NCBI RefSeq assembly: GCF_023369855.1
Contig: NZ_JAMBPP010000005.1
Coordinates: forward strand, 1 to 64,000
Length of the DNA: 64,000 nucleotides
Source: Actinotalea alkalitolerans
Lineage (GTDB): Bacteria > Actinomycetota > Actinomycetes > Actinomycetales > Cellulomonadaceae
Reading direction: 5' to 3'
Shown here: piece after piece, positions 1-8,509 of the stretch
Numbering within the stretch: the stretch's first letter is position 1
Layout: the number at the start of each line of letters is the position of its first letter
The notes under the pieces: model-generated
The model's database searches: none
The model's input: only the letters and a program-made list of their open reading frames with translations
Told to the model about the DNA's origin: nothing
Translations under genes and position numbers: made by a program

Positions 1-108
1 AACCCAGCCGAGCGTCTTGGTGAACTACTGTCCGCATAACCAACCAGCGGTGTTGCTACGACCCCTGGAATCTGCCCTGTTCGCCGGGGCCCTCGACCTT
101 GTGCCGCC
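1..108. other. Intergenic left edge
   Basis: No convincing gene, tRNA or strong hairpin is visible here. The stretch lies downstream of the minus-strand gene ending at 109. Any gene it belongs to lies outside the window. Confidence 0.4.
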
Positions 109-1599
109 TCAGCCGCCCATCACCCACGAGGTGAGAACCTGGGCCCATCGGGAGGGCGCGCCCGGTGGGTCGTCGTCGGGGGCGGGCAGCAGCACCGTGC
201 CTGCGGTCGTCACCGGGTCGAACACGCTCAGCACCGAGGGCGCGATGTCGGGGCCGCACGAGGGCCTGGTCTCGACGGCGACCCGACCGCCGACGGCGTC
301 GGCGCTGAACACTGTGGCCTCCGGCCGTGGATCCAGGCTCGGCAGCGGGACGGTCCCGCTCTCGCCCACCAGCGCCTCGCCGGCGGCGCAGGGATCGCTC
401 CAGGGGTGCAACCACCCGGTGAGCGGAGTACCCCCGACCGAGACGAGGCGGTCCGAGACGTGCAGACCGGAGAACGGGAGCACGTCTCCGAGCTCGAGCC
501 GACGCAGCAGGGCACCGTTGCCCCCGTCCAGGTCGCTGACCTCGAAGGTCACCAGACGGACCCCCATCTCGCGCAGGGTCCGCTGGTCGCCCACCTCCGC
601 GGGATCCTCGTCCAGGCACTTCGCGAGGATCGCGGTGGCGGTCCACCACCCGACGGACGAGCACCACCCCGCCTGGCCGCCTTGCGGCAAGGACCCAACG
701 ACGCGGGCCTCGTCCAGGTCGACGACCTCGTTCTCGACGAGCACGAGGTCACCGCCCGGACTGGCCACGGCCAACCACGCGGGGGCACCGACGTCGACCG
801 TGCGGGTCCCCGACGCACCCACGATGCCGAGCAGACCCTCCCCGCCGGAGAAGAGGCGCCGGCCACCGACCGTCGCGATGTAGTACGGCGTCTCCGCGGG
901 CGCAGCCGTGGTCGGTGTCGTCGCGCCCGTGAGCAGGTCGAGCGTGAGGACGTCCTCGGGCTCGTACACGCCCCTGTCGGGACTGACGACCGCCGGGCGC
1001 ACCAGGGCCTGCGTCGCAGGGGGTCGCCACTCGAGGATCTCCAGCTGGCGCCAGGCACCCTCGCGCACGTCGAGGGCAGGGTCACGGCGCAGGAGCTCGT
1101 AGGCGGTGCCTGCGGGGTCGATGAGCAGCAGGACCTCGACGGTCGGCGCGACGAGGCTGCCGGTGTCGTCCAGGGGTGCGGGGACCGCTGTCGCGAGAAC
1201 CCACCCCGCGCCGGCGATCTCGAGGAGGCCTTCGGTGGGCGCGTACCGGGTCGGCAGGCCGGGCTCGTCGGCCAGGGCCACCGGCGTCACCACCGGTGGG
1301 TCCGTGCTCGGCTCGGGCCTCGGCTCCGGACTCGGCGTCGGGCTGGGCGTCGAGGTCGGGCTCGGGGTGTCGACCGGGACCACCGGCTCGCGCTGGACGC
1401 CGACCCACCAGCCTGCCACCGCGACAGCGGCGACCAGCGGCAGCACCACGGCGCCCTGCGTGGCGTGCCGGACGGCACGGCGACGACGCACGCGGCGCGC
1501 GAGCCCCGCGATCTCCGTCCCGTCCGGTCCCTGCCCAGCGACCTCACGCACGCGCGCCGCGAACGACGCGTCCATCATCTCGTCCAGGTCACGCACCAC
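109..1599 (-). CDS. Sigma-factor-linked membrane protein, unrecognised family
   Basis: A 496-residue protein beginning at a GTG that overlaps the end of the upstream sigma-factor gene by 11 bp, so the two are probably translationally coupled. Residues about 1-45 are polar and Arg-rich (cytoplasmic). One hydrophobic segment follows at about 48-66, then a Pro/Ser/Thr spacer at about 73-100 with repeated SPTP/PEPR elements, and a long exported domain. The exported part has repeating short beta-strand-like blocks, which would suit a propeller or sensor fold, but I recognise no named domain. Position and topology fit an anti-sigma or sigma-accessory protein. No zinc-binding HxxxCxxC motif of classical ZAS anti-sigma factors is apparent. 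The function is inferred from context only. Confidence 0.75.
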   Translation of the reverse strand: MVRDLDEMMDASFAARVREVAGQGPDGTEIAGLARRVRRRRAVRHATQGAVVLPLVAAVAVAGWWVGVQREPVVPVDTPSPTSTPSPTPSPEPRPEPSTDPPVVTPVALADEPGLPTRYAPTEGLLEIAGAGWVLATAVPAPLDDTGSLVAPTVEVLLLIDPAGTAYELLRRDPALDVREGAWRQLEILEWRPPATQALVRPAVVSPDRGVYEPEDVLTLDLLTGATTPTTAAPAETPYYIATVGGRRLFSGGEGLLGIVGASGTRTVDVGAPAWLAVASPGGDLVLVENEVVDLDEARVVGSLPQGGQAGWCSSVGWWTATAILAKCLDEDPAEVGDQRTLREMGVRLVTFEVSDLDGGNGALLRRLELGDVLPFSGLHVSDRLVSVGGTPLTGWLHPWSDPCAAGEALVGESGTVPLPSLDPRPEATVFSADAVGGRVAVETRPSCGPDIAPSVLSVFDPVTTAGTVLLPAPDDDPPGAPSRWAQVLTSWVMGG

Positions 1600-2137
1600 G
1601 ACGCACCGTCCTTCCTGAGGTCTCCACGACGACGTGCGGCTCGGTGGAGGACGTCGTCCCGAGCGCGGCGTTGAGCGCAGCGACCCCGTCGGACACGTAC
1701 CGCTTGACCGCTCCCTCGCTGAGCTTGAGCACGCGCGCCGTCTCGCGCACCGACAGGTCGTCCATGTGCCGGAGCACCACGCACGCCCGGACGCGGGGGC
1801 TCAGCGCGGCCAGCGCGCGTTCGACCTCGGAGGTCAGTCCCGGCACCACCGGCTCGACGTCCCGGACCGGCTCGCTGCCGACCCGTCGCCATGCCGCGCC
1901 CTCGGCGGTCCGACGGCGCCCCTGGTCGATGTACCGCGAGGCCACGGAGCGCCGCACGTACGACTCGGCCTCGGCCGCGGAGCTGAAACGCGCACGGCCC
2001 GCGAAGGTCGACACGAGCGCCTCCTGGACGAGGTCCTCCGCCGCTGCGCGCTCACCCACCAGGTGCAGCGCGTACGCCACGAGGCGTGGGTAGCGCTCCC
2101 GCACCACTTCCTCGAGCAAGGGTTCCCACCTGGCCAC
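1589..2137 (-). CDS. SigE-family ECF RNA polymerase sigma factor
   Basis: A 182-residue sigma-70 family protein of the short extracytoplasmic-function type, which directs RNA polymerase to a specific regulon. Region 2 is seen at about residues 10-75, with the AxxLVQEAL signature at 33-41. Region 4 is at about 105-160 and ends in the helix-turn-helix DLSVRETARVLKLSEGAVKRYVSDG. The length matches the SigE-like actinobacterial subgroup. It is cotranscribed with the downstream membrane protein, which is the likely regulator. The next gene upstream (DUF6457) is on the same strand 66 bp away. The target regulon cannot be read from this window. Confidence 0.9.
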   Translation of the reverse strand: MARWEPLLEEVVRERYPRLVAYALHLVGERAAAEDLVQEALVSTFAGRARFSSAAEAESYVRRSVASRYIDQGRRRTAEGAAWRRVGSEPVRDVEPVVPGLTSEVERALAALSPRVRACVVLRHMDDLSVRETARVLKLSEGAVKRYVSDGVAALNAALGTTSSTEPHVVVETSGRTVRRGA

Positions 2138-2203
2138 GTCTGCCCCTTCGGTCGTCTCTCAGAAGGAGAACGCAGGAGGCCCCGTCCGAGGTTGGGGCCG
2201 CGG

Positions 2204-2500
2204 TCAGCTGGGGTTCGGCTCCGTCCACCGGTGGACCAGAGCGGTGGCGCGCGCGGTGGCCTCGCGGACGGCCTCGGCGGTCAGCGCCTGGGAGCCACGG
2301 GGGTGCGCGCCGCCCGCGGCGAGCCCCACGAGGAAGGCGGTGAGGGGCGCCGAGGGTCGGTTGACCTGGTGCGCCACGTCTCTCACGAGGTCGAGCACGG
2401 GTTCGGAGACCTCGTCCAGGAGGCTCGCGGGGATCCCCAGCTCGGCGGTGATCAGCGCCGCCCAGCGTGCCCTGTCGTCACCGGTCTCGTCGTGTGCCAT
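2204..2500 (-). CDS. DUF6457 domain protein
   Basis: A 98-residue protein from an ATG at 2500. A longer frame exists upstream but would run through the promoter region of the divergent reductase gene, so I prefer this start. The pattern of an N-terminal WAALITAELGIP block, a central LDLVRDVAHQVNRPSAPL block and LTAFLVGLAAG matches the small family DUF6457, which I recall being fused or adjacent to molybdopterin cofactor genes. Its position divergent from a molybdoenzyme operon supports a link to molybdenum cofactor, but this is inference. No catalytic residues are known to me. Confidence 0.7.
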   Translation of the reverse strand: MAHDETGDDRARWAALITAELGIPASLLDEVSEPVLDLVRDVAHQVNRPSAPLTAFLVGLAAGGAHPRGSQALTAEAVREATARATALVHRWTEPNPS

Positions 2501-2598
2501 GGGTGCCTCCGTCGCTGGTGAGCGGGGGTCGTCGGGACCCCGCCCCTCGCAGGCTAGCCCTCTGCGGGTCGCGGACCACGCCTCGGGAAGGCCCTTGA

Positions 2599-2625
2599 TA
2601 TTACTTGGACTTGACGTGAGTAATA
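2599..2625. promoter_or_regulatory. AT-rich inverted repeat upstream of dmsA
   Basis: A perfect 7-bp inverted repeat, TATTACT and AGTAATA, separated by 13 bp, sits in a conspicuously AT-rich island 129 bp before the dmsA start and inside the divergent gap to DUF6457. It overlaps TTGACG and TAATAC, which resemble -35 and -10 elements. A regulator operator controlling the reductase operon is plausible. It does not match the classical FNR palindrome. Confidence 0.45.
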
Positions 2626-2753
2626 CATCTGCCTGGGACTTAGGGCTGCTCGGACCTGCCCCCCCGACGCGGACACTGGACGGAGACCGGTATCCCGTCG
2701 CGAGCGTTCTCTCCTGGGCGGACACGGTCGCAGCAGCACGGGAAGGGCTCGCC

Positions 2754-5216
2754 ATGCCAGACGTCGCAGAGACCGCACGGACATTCCTGGGGATGCCGGT
2801 GACCCGACGGCGATTCGTGCAGTGGAGCGCTGCCGCGGGCGGCACCGCCGCCGCCGTCGGGGCAGCTGCGCACTACGGGCTCCTCCCGGCCGACAGCGCG
2901 TCGGCCGCCGCCCGCGCGGTCGCCGGGGACGGCGCGGGCGAGAAGGTCGTCTGGAGCGCGTGCGTCGTGAACTGCGGCAGCCGGTGCCCGCTGCGCCTGA
3001 CCGTGGTCGACGGGCAGATCACCCGTGTGGACAGCGACGACACCGGCGACGACGAGCTCGGGTCGCAGCAGGTCCGGGCCTGCGTCCGCGGCCGGTCGGT
3101 GCGCCAGCGCATCTACAACCCCGACCGCCTGAAGTACCCGATGCGCCGCGTCGGCAAGCGGGGCGAGGCGAAGTTCGAGCGGATCACCTGGGACGAGGCC
3201 TTCGACGAGATCGGCTCGCGCCTGCGCCGCACCCTCGACGACTACGGCAACGAGGCCGTCTACCTCAACTACGGCACCGGCACGCTCGGTGCGACGGTCG
3301 CGACCTCCTGGCCCCCCGCGGCCACCGGCGTCGCCCGTCTCATGAACACCCTCGGCGGGTACCTGAACCACTACTCGGACTACAGCACCTGCCAGATCAC
3401 CGCGGCCTACCCCTACCACTACGGGTCCTGGGTCTCGAGCAACAGCTTCGACGACCTGGTCAACTCCAAGCTGCTCGTGCTGTGGGGCAACAACCCGCAC
3501 GAGACCCGCATGAGCGGGGGCGGCGAGACCTTCGTGACCAAGAAGGCCAAGGAGATGAGCGACGTCAAGGTCGTGGTCATCGACCCGCGCTACAGCGACA
3601 CCTCGGTCTCGATCGGCGACGAGTGGATCCCCCTGCGGCCAGGGACCGACACGGCCCTGGTCGCGGCCCTCGCCCACGTGATGATCACCGAGGACCTGCA
3701 CGACCAGGACTTCCTGGACACCTACTGCGTGGGCTTCGACGAGGCGCACCTGCCGGACTCGGCCACGCCCGGCAGCTCCTACCGGTCCTACGTGCTGGGC
3801 ATCGGCCCGGACCGCACCGCCAAGACCCCCGAGTGGGCCGAGCGGATCACCGGCGTCCCCGCCGGCACCATCGTCCGGCTCGCCCGCGACATCGCCCTGA
3901 CCAAGCCGTGCAACATCACCCAGGGCTGGGGCCCGCAGCGGCACGCCAACGGGGAGAACACCGCGCGGGCGATCTTCACCCTCGCCGCGATCACCGGCAA
4001 CATCGGCATCCCCGGCGGCGGCACCGGGGGACGCGAGGCTTCGTACTCGATGCCCACCGCCGGCTTCCCGACCCTGGCCAACCCGGTCGAGACCTCGATC
4101 TCGGTGTTCTCGTGGACCGACGCGGTGGTGCGCGGCCCGCAGATGACCGCCCTGGCCGACGGCGTCCGAGGCAAGGACAAGCTCGACGTCCCGATCAAGT
4201 TCATCTGGCAGTACGCCGGCAACGCCCTGATCAACCAGCACGGCGACGCGAACAAGACGCACGAGATCCTTCAGGACGAGTCCCTGTGCGAGACGATCGT
4301 CGTGATCGAGAACCACATGACGGCCTCGGCGCGGTACGCCGACATCCTCCTGCCGGACGTCACGACCTCCGAGCAGGCCGACCTCGCCCAGCAGGGCAGC
4401 GCGGGCAACCTCGGCTACCTGATCTTCGCCGACCAGGCGATCGAACCCCTCTACGAGTGCCGCAAGGTCTACGACATCCTCACCGGCGTCGCCCGGGCCA
4501 TGGGGGTCGAGCAGGAGTTCACCGAGGGCAAGACCCAGGAGGACTGGCTGCGCGAGATCGTCGCCGCGAGCCAGGAGCTCACCCCGGAGATCCCCGACTT
4601 CGACGAGCTCCGCGAGATCGGCATCTTCAAGAAGAAGAACCCCGACGGCCCGGTCGTCCCGCTCCGTGAGTTCCGTGACGACCCCGTCGCGAACCCGCTG
4701 GACACCCCCTCGGGCAAGATCGAGATCTACTCCGAGCGGCTCCAGGAGATCAGCGAGACCTGGGAACTGCCCGCGGGTGACCACATCACCGCGCTGCCCG
4801 AGTACTTCCCGACCTGGGAGGGTGCGGAGGATCCGCTGCGCTCCCGGTTCCCGCTGCAGTGCATCGGACACCACTACAAGGCACGCACGCACTCGACGTA
4901 CGGCAACGTCGAGTGGCTGCGCGAGGCCCACCCGCAGGACGTCTGGCTGAACCCGACCGACGCCCGGGCGCGCGGCATCGCCCACGGCGACACCGTCCAC
5001 GTCTTCAACGACCGCGGGCGGATCCGGACCGTCGCCCGGGTGACACCCCGGATCGCACCGGGGGTCGTCTCGGTGCCGCAGGGCGCCTGGTACACCCCCG
5101 ACAAGGACGGTGTGGACACCGGCGGCTGCACCAACACGCTGACGAGCCACCGTCCCAGCCCGCTCGCGAAGGGCAACGCACAGCACACCACCCTGGTCGA
5201 GATCGAGAAGGCGTGA
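2754..5216 (+). CDS. dmsA: DMSO reductase-type molybdoenzyme, catalytic subunit
   Basis: An 820-residue periplasmic-side oxidoreductase of the Mo-bis-MGD family, reducing DMSO or a similar S- or N-oxide as terminal electron acceptor. The start at 2754 has a GGAAGGG ribosome site and puts a twin-arginine signal (TRRRFVQ at residues 17-23 followed by an Ala-rich hydrophobic stretch) at the N terminus. The FS0 iron-sulfur site is C70-x3-C74-x3-C78-x31-C110. Conserved molybdopterin-binding segments follow, for example the LWGNNPHETR and GNIGIPGGG blocks, with a C-terminal dinucleotide-binding domain. The candidate Mo-ligand serine lies in the NHYSDYST block. The dmsB, dmsC and chaperone genes follow closely. 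The precise substrate cannot be told apart from that of other DmsA/YnfE paralogues. Confidence 0.92.
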   Translation: MPDVAETARTFLGMPVTRRRFVQWSAAAGGTAAAVGAAAHYGLLPADSASAAARAVAGDGAGEKVVWSACVVNCGSRCPLRLTVVDGQITRVDSDDTGDDELGSQQVRACVRGRSVRQRIYNPDRLKYPMRRVGKRGEAKFERITWDEAFDEIGSRLRRTLDDYGNEAVYLNYGTGTLGATVATSWPPAATGVARLMNTLGGYLNHYSDYSTCQITAAYPYHYGSWVSSNSFDDLVNSKLLVLWGNNPHETRMSGGGETFVTKKAKEMSDVKVVVIDPRYSDTSVSIGDEWIPLRPGTDTALVAALAHVMITEDLHDQDFLDTYCVGFDEAHLPDSATPGSSYRSYVLGIGPDRTAKTPEWAERITGVPAGTIVRLARDIALTKPCNITQGWGPQRHANGENTARAIFTLAAITGNIGIPGGGTGGREASYSMPTAGFPTLANPVETSISVFSWTDAVVRGPQMTALADGVRGKDKLDVPIKFIWQYAGNALINQHGDANKTHEILQDESLCETIVVIENHMTASARYADILLPDVTTSEQADLAQQGSAGNLGYLIFADQAIEPLYECRKVYDILTGVARAMGVEQEFTEGKTQEDWLREIVAASQELTPEIPDFDELREIGIFKKKNPDGPVVPLREFRDDPVANPLDTPSGKIEIYSERLQEISETWELPAGDHITALPEYFPTWEGAEDPLRSRFPLQCIGHHYKARTHSTYGNVEWLREAHPQDVWLNPTDARARGIAHGDTVHVFNDRGRIRTVARVTPRIAPGVVSVPQGAWYTPDKDGVDTGGCTNTLTSHRPSPLAKGNAQHTTLVEIEKA

Positions 5217-5226
5217 GGTTCCCATC

Positions 5227-5844
5227 ATGGGCGGACAGCTAGGTTTCTACCTCGACCAGAACTACTGCAACGGCTGCAAGGCCTGCCAGACGGCCTGCAA
5301 GGACAAGAACGACCTCCCGCTGGGCGTGACCTGGCGCCGCGTCGTGGAGTACTCGGGCGGGACGTGGGCCAACGCCGACGAGACCCTCGCCCCGAACGTC
5401 TTCACCTACTACACGTCGGTCTCGTGCAACCACTGCGAGGACCCGATCTGCGTGACCGTGTGCCCCACGGGTGCGATGAGCAAGGGCGAGGACGGGATCG
5501 TCACGGTCGACCCCGCCAAGTGCGTCGGGTGCCGGTACTGCGAGTGGGCCTGCCCCTACAGCGCACCGCAGTTCGACGCCTCGGCCGGTGTGATGTCCAA
5601 GTGCGACCTGTGCGCGGACTACCTCGCCGAGGGCAAGGAGCCGGCCTGCGTGGCCGCCTGCCCGTCGCGGGTGCTGAAGTTCGGGGAGATCGACGAGCTG
5701 CGCGCCCAGTACGGGGACGTCGCCGGGGTCGAGCCCCTGCCGGACCCGTCGATCACCCGGCCGAACCTGGTGCTCACCCCGCACCGCCACGCCCAGCGGA
5801 CCGGCGAGGGCACCGGTGCGATCGCCAACCCCGAGGAGATCTGA
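5227..5844 (+). CDS. dmsB: DMSO reductase iron-sulfur subunit
   Basis: A 205-residue ferredoxin-like electron-transfer subunit. Four clusters of cysteines are visible: CNGCKACQTAC (residues 14-24), CNHCEDPICVTVC (67-79), CVGCRYCEWAC (99-109) and CDLCADYL...CVAAC (126-145). Together they bind four [4Fe-4S] centres. The length and order match DmsB. It starts 10 bp after dmsA and ends 2 bp before dmsC, so it is part of the same transcript. It passes electrons from the membrane subunit to the molybdenum subunit and travels with the Tat-exported DmsA, having no signal of its own. Confidence 0.95.
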   Translation: MGGQLGFYLDQNYCNGCKACQTACKDKNDLPLGVTWRRVVEYSGGTWANADETLAPNVFTYYTSVSCNHCEDPICVTVCPTGAMSKGEDGIVTVDPAKCVGCRYCEWACPYSAPQFDASAGVMSKCDLCADYLAEGKEPACVAACPSRVLKFGEIDELRAQYGDVAGVEPLPDPSITRPNLVLTPHRHAQRTGEGTGAIANPEEI

Positions 5845-5846
5845 CC

Positions 5847-6764
5847 ATGCACGTCGACGAGCTCCCCCTGGTGATCTTCACGATCTTCGCCCAGATGTCG
5901 GTCGGTGCCTTCGTCGTCCTGGGAGTGGTGCACCTGCTCGCCCGCCGCAGGGCGAGCACGGCCACCGTGGACCGGCTGAGCGACCCCGCGCTGTACGCCA
6001 TCGGCCCGGTGATGGTGCTGGGCCTGGCGGCGAGCATCCTGCACCTCGGCAACCCGCTCAACGCCATCAACGTGCTCAACCAGCTGGGCTCGAGCTGGCT
6101 GAGCCGGGAGATCCTCTTCGGCTGCGCATTCGCCGGGCTGGGTGCCGCGTTCGCGGTGGTCCAGTGGCGAGGCTGGTTCACCCCCGTGCTGCGCCAGGTC
6201 CTCGCGGGCGTCACGGCACTGGTGGGGCTAGGTCTGGTCTGGTCGATGGCGATGGTCTACATGCTGCCGACCGTCCCGGCCTGGAACTCACCGGCCACCC
6301 CCGTGATCTTCTTCACCACGACCTTCCTGCTCGGGGCCCTGGCGGTCGGCTCGGCCTTCGTCTGGCTCCTCATGGTCCAGCGCCGTCGGGGCGTCGCGGT
6401 CGACGACGAGGTCACCGACCTGGTCCGGACCAGCCTGCGGTGGATCGCCGTCACCTCGATCGTGCTGCTCGGCGTGCAGTTCGTCGTCCTGCCCACCTAC
6501 GCGTTGAGCCTGGCCGGGGCCGGTGGCGCCGCGGCGACCTCCGCGGCCTCGCTGATGACCTGGGGCGGTGTCCCCCTCGTGCTGCGCCTCGTGCTGGCCT
6601 TCGTGGGCGCCGGGCTGCTCGGGGTCTTCCTGTTCAAGGTCGCGGTCGCCGGCCGCGAGCGCCTGCTCTTCACGGTCACCCTGTCCGCCTTCGGCCTGGT
6701 GCTGGTCTCCGAGGGTCTGGGACGTGCGCTGTTCTACGAGAGCTTCACCCGGATCGGGATGTGA
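5847..6764 (+). CDS. dmsC: DMSO reductase membrane anchor subunit
   Basis: A 305-residue polytopic protein with about eight hydrophobic segments spread over its length, the expected topology of DmsC. This subunit oxidises menaquinol and anchors the DmsAB dimer. An early conserved block, LHLGNPLNAINVLNQLGSSWLSREI, is typical of the family and lies near the quinol site. It begins 2 bp after the dmsB stop and is followed 1 bp later by the chaperone gene. The ATG at 5847 has GAGGAG upstream. Confidence 0.93.
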   Translation: MHVDELPLVIFTIFAQMSVGAFVVLGVVHLLARRRASTATVDRLSDPALYAIGPVMVLGLAASILHLGNPLNAINVLNQLGSSWLSREILFGCAFAGLGAAFAVVQWRGWFTPVLRQVLAGVTALVGLGLVWSMAMVYMLPTVPAWNSPATPVIFFTTTFLLGALAVGSAFVWLLMVQRRRGVAVDDEVTDLVRTSLRWIAVTSIVLLGVQFVVLPTYALSLAGAGGAAATSAASLMTWGGVPLVLRLVLAFVGAGLLGVFLFKVAVAGRERLLFTVTLSAFGLVLVSEGLGRALFYESFTRIGM

Positions 6765-6765
6765 C

Positions 6766-7422
6766 GTGACGACCACCCGGGTCGACCCTGCCCTGCTCGC
6801 CGAGCGGCTGGACTCCTTCGCCGGGGTCTGGCGGATGCTCGCCCGCCTGCTGCTCGAACCCCCCGACGCCGGGCTGGTCGAACGGCTGTCCGCCCCTGGG
6901 ATGATCGACTCGTGGCCGCTCGAGGCTGACGAGCCGACGACGCGTGGCACGGCGCTGCTGCGCGCATCCGTGGCGACCGAGGACGAGGCCACGCTGCGTC
7001 TCGACCACGCGCGCCTGCTGGTCGGTCCCGGGCCGCTCCCGGCGGCACCGTACGAGTCGGTGCACCGCACCCACGACCGCCTCGTGTTCGACCGACCGAC
7101 CTTCGAGGTCCGTGCCGCCTACCTGGCCTTCGGGCTGCAGGCACCCCGCCTGAACCGCGAGCCGGACGACCACCTCGGTCTGGAGCTGTCCTTCCTCGCT
7201 GCCCTGTGCGCCCGCGCGCTGGACGCGATCGAGCACGAGGACGAGCTCACCCTGGACACCTCGCTCGTGGCCCACGAGGCCTTCCTGCGTGACCACGTGC
7301 TGCAGTGGGCGCCCGCGTACCTGCGGCTCCTCGAGCAGCACGCCGGGACGGACTTCTACCGCGGCTGGGCCGCCCTGGGCCTGGGGGCCCTCGACCAGGC
7401 CCGCGCCGCCTTCGCGCCATGA
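6766..7422 (+). CDS. TorD/DmsD-family maturation chaperone
   Basis: A 218-residue, mostly helical cytoplasmic protein of the NarJ/TorD/DmsD family. It would bind the Tat signal peptide of DmsA and hold export until the molybdenum cofactor is inserted. Supporting features are the short YESVH segment after a Pro-rich turn (residues about 90-100), a PDDHLGLELSFLAAL block in place of the family EPDH(I/L) motif, and position directly after dmsC. The GTG start lies 1 bp after the dmsC stop. The stop overlaps the next ATG (ATGA), indicating coupling. Confidence 0.85.
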   Translation: MTTTRVDPALLAERLDSFAGVWRMLARLLLEPPDAGLVERLSAPGMIDSWPLEADEPTTRGTALLRASVATEDEATLRLDHARLLVGPGPLPAAPYESVHRTHDRLVFDRPTFEVRAAYLAFGLQAPRLNREPDDHLGLELSFLAALCARALDAIEHEDELTLDTSLVAHEAFLRDHVLQWAPAYLRLLEQHAGTDFYRGWAALGLGALDQARAAFAP

Positions 7423-8471
7423 CCGCGCCGACCGTCACCGGTCCGGCGCACGACGGTCCGGCAGACGACGGTCCGGCGCACGACGGTCCGGCGCACGACG
7501 GTCCGGCGCACGACGGTCTGGCGCACGACGGTCTGGGACCGCTCCTGCGGTGGCTGCCCCGCCAGCCCGATCCCGTGGACCTCGAGCTGGTCTGCGCCGA
7601 GCACGACCGACCGGGCCGCGGACGCGCCGGGCGCACGGTCGTCCAGCTCGACGGGTGCGCGGCGACCCTGGCACCGTCGGTGCACCTCGAGCTCCTCGCT
7701 GCGGGTGTCAGCAGCCTCACCGTGCGTCTGGACGAGTGCCTGGCACCCGAGGTGGCTCTCGGGGTGGTCGACCAGGCCAACGCCCTCCTCACCGCAGCGG
7801 GTGCCACCGTCCACGTCGTGGCCGAGGTCACCGGGGGCGTGCGTCGTCGGGTCGTGCACCGCACCGATGACCTGCCGGTGCCTCGCCGAGCGGTGCTCGG
7901 CCTGCGCCCGGGGACCCGCGACGCCGTCGTCCCCCGGCCCGTGGCCGACCCGGCCCGCGCGGCCACCGCGCTGCGCGTCCTGGCTCCCGCCGTCGCGACC
8001 TCTCCACCGGCCGCGCTGAGCCTCCTTGCCGCACCCGGTGCGCGCCTCGAGGTCACCGGGTGCACCGGGTGCGGGACGTGCGTGCGGTCGTGCCCGACCG
8101 CGGCGCTGTCCCTGCGCGCGGGGCTGCCGCACCCCGACGGCTCGGTGACCCAGGTGCTCGCCCTCGCACCGGTCGACTGCACCGGCTGCGACGAGTGCCT
8201 CACGGCCTGCCCCGAGGACGCCGTCCGCCGGGTCGGGGAGCTGACCTGGGCGGACGTGGTGCGTGACGGGCTCGTCCCGCTCGCCGAGGTGCGGACCGTC
8301 GAGTGCCGTCGCTGCGGGGCGCCCGTCCCGGCCGGTGGCGGGGGTCTGTGCCCGGTCTGCGCCTTCCGGCGCTCCTCACCGTTCGGCTCGCTGGTGTTCC
8401 CGGAGGTCCCGGGCCCGCAGAACGCCGCACCTGCGCCGACGACGGCTCCCCGCGCCCCCGGGGCGGCGTAG
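7419..8471 (+). CDS. 4Fe-4S dicluster protein of the reductase operon
   Basis: A 350-residue protein whose ATG overlaps the chaperone stop. The N terminus carries about six copies of a five-residue repeat (PAHDG and variants, residues about 7-37). The middle portion (about 45-205) is Ala/Val/Leu-rich and unrecognised. Two consecutive ferredoxin motifs follow, CTGCGTCVRSCP near residue 214 and CTGCDECLTACP near 254, then a zinc-ribbon-like CRRCG...CPVC pair near 295-310. It could be an electron donor to, or a maturation factor for, the DMSO reductase. No signal peptide is seen, so it is probably cytoplasmic. The specific role is unknown. Confidence 0.8.
   Translation: MTAPTVTGPAHDGPADDGPAHDGPAHDGPAHDGLAHDGLGPLLRWLPRQPDPVDLELVCAEHDRPGRGRAGRTVVQLDGCAATLAPSVHLELLAAGVSSLTVRLDECLAPEVALGVVDQANALLTAAGATVHVVAEVTGGVRRRVVHRTDDLPVPRRAVLGLRPGTRDAVVPRPVADPARAATALRVLAPAVATSPPAALSLLAAPGARLEVTGCTGCGTCVRSCPTAALSLRAGLPHPDGSVTQVLALAPVDCTGCDECLTACPEDAVRRVGELTWADVVRDGLVPLAEVRTVECRRCGAPVPAGGGGLCPVCAFRRSSPFGSLVFPEVPGPQNAAPAPTTAPRAPGAA
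7441..7535 (+). repeat. 15-bp in-frame tandem repeat
   Basis: About six tandem copies of GGTCCGGCGCACGAC with single-base variants (one copy has GCAGACGAC, the last two GGTCTG). They encode PAHDG-type pentapeptides at the start of the 4Fe-4S protein. The unit is a multiple of three, so copy-number changes keep the frame. Confidence 0.85.
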
Positions 8472-8509
8472 CCTTCTGCGGTGAACGGGGCTGCCGCAGG
8501 ACGACGACG

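Noticed and set aside
2640-5228. Very long open frame opposite dmsA
   Set aside because: It is a codon-bias shadow, with low-complexity Arg/Gly/Val composition and no domain; the plus-strand frame is clearly dmsA.
7441-7535. Possible CRISPR array
   Set aside because: The units are contiguous 15-bp coding repeats with no spacers and no cas genes nearby.
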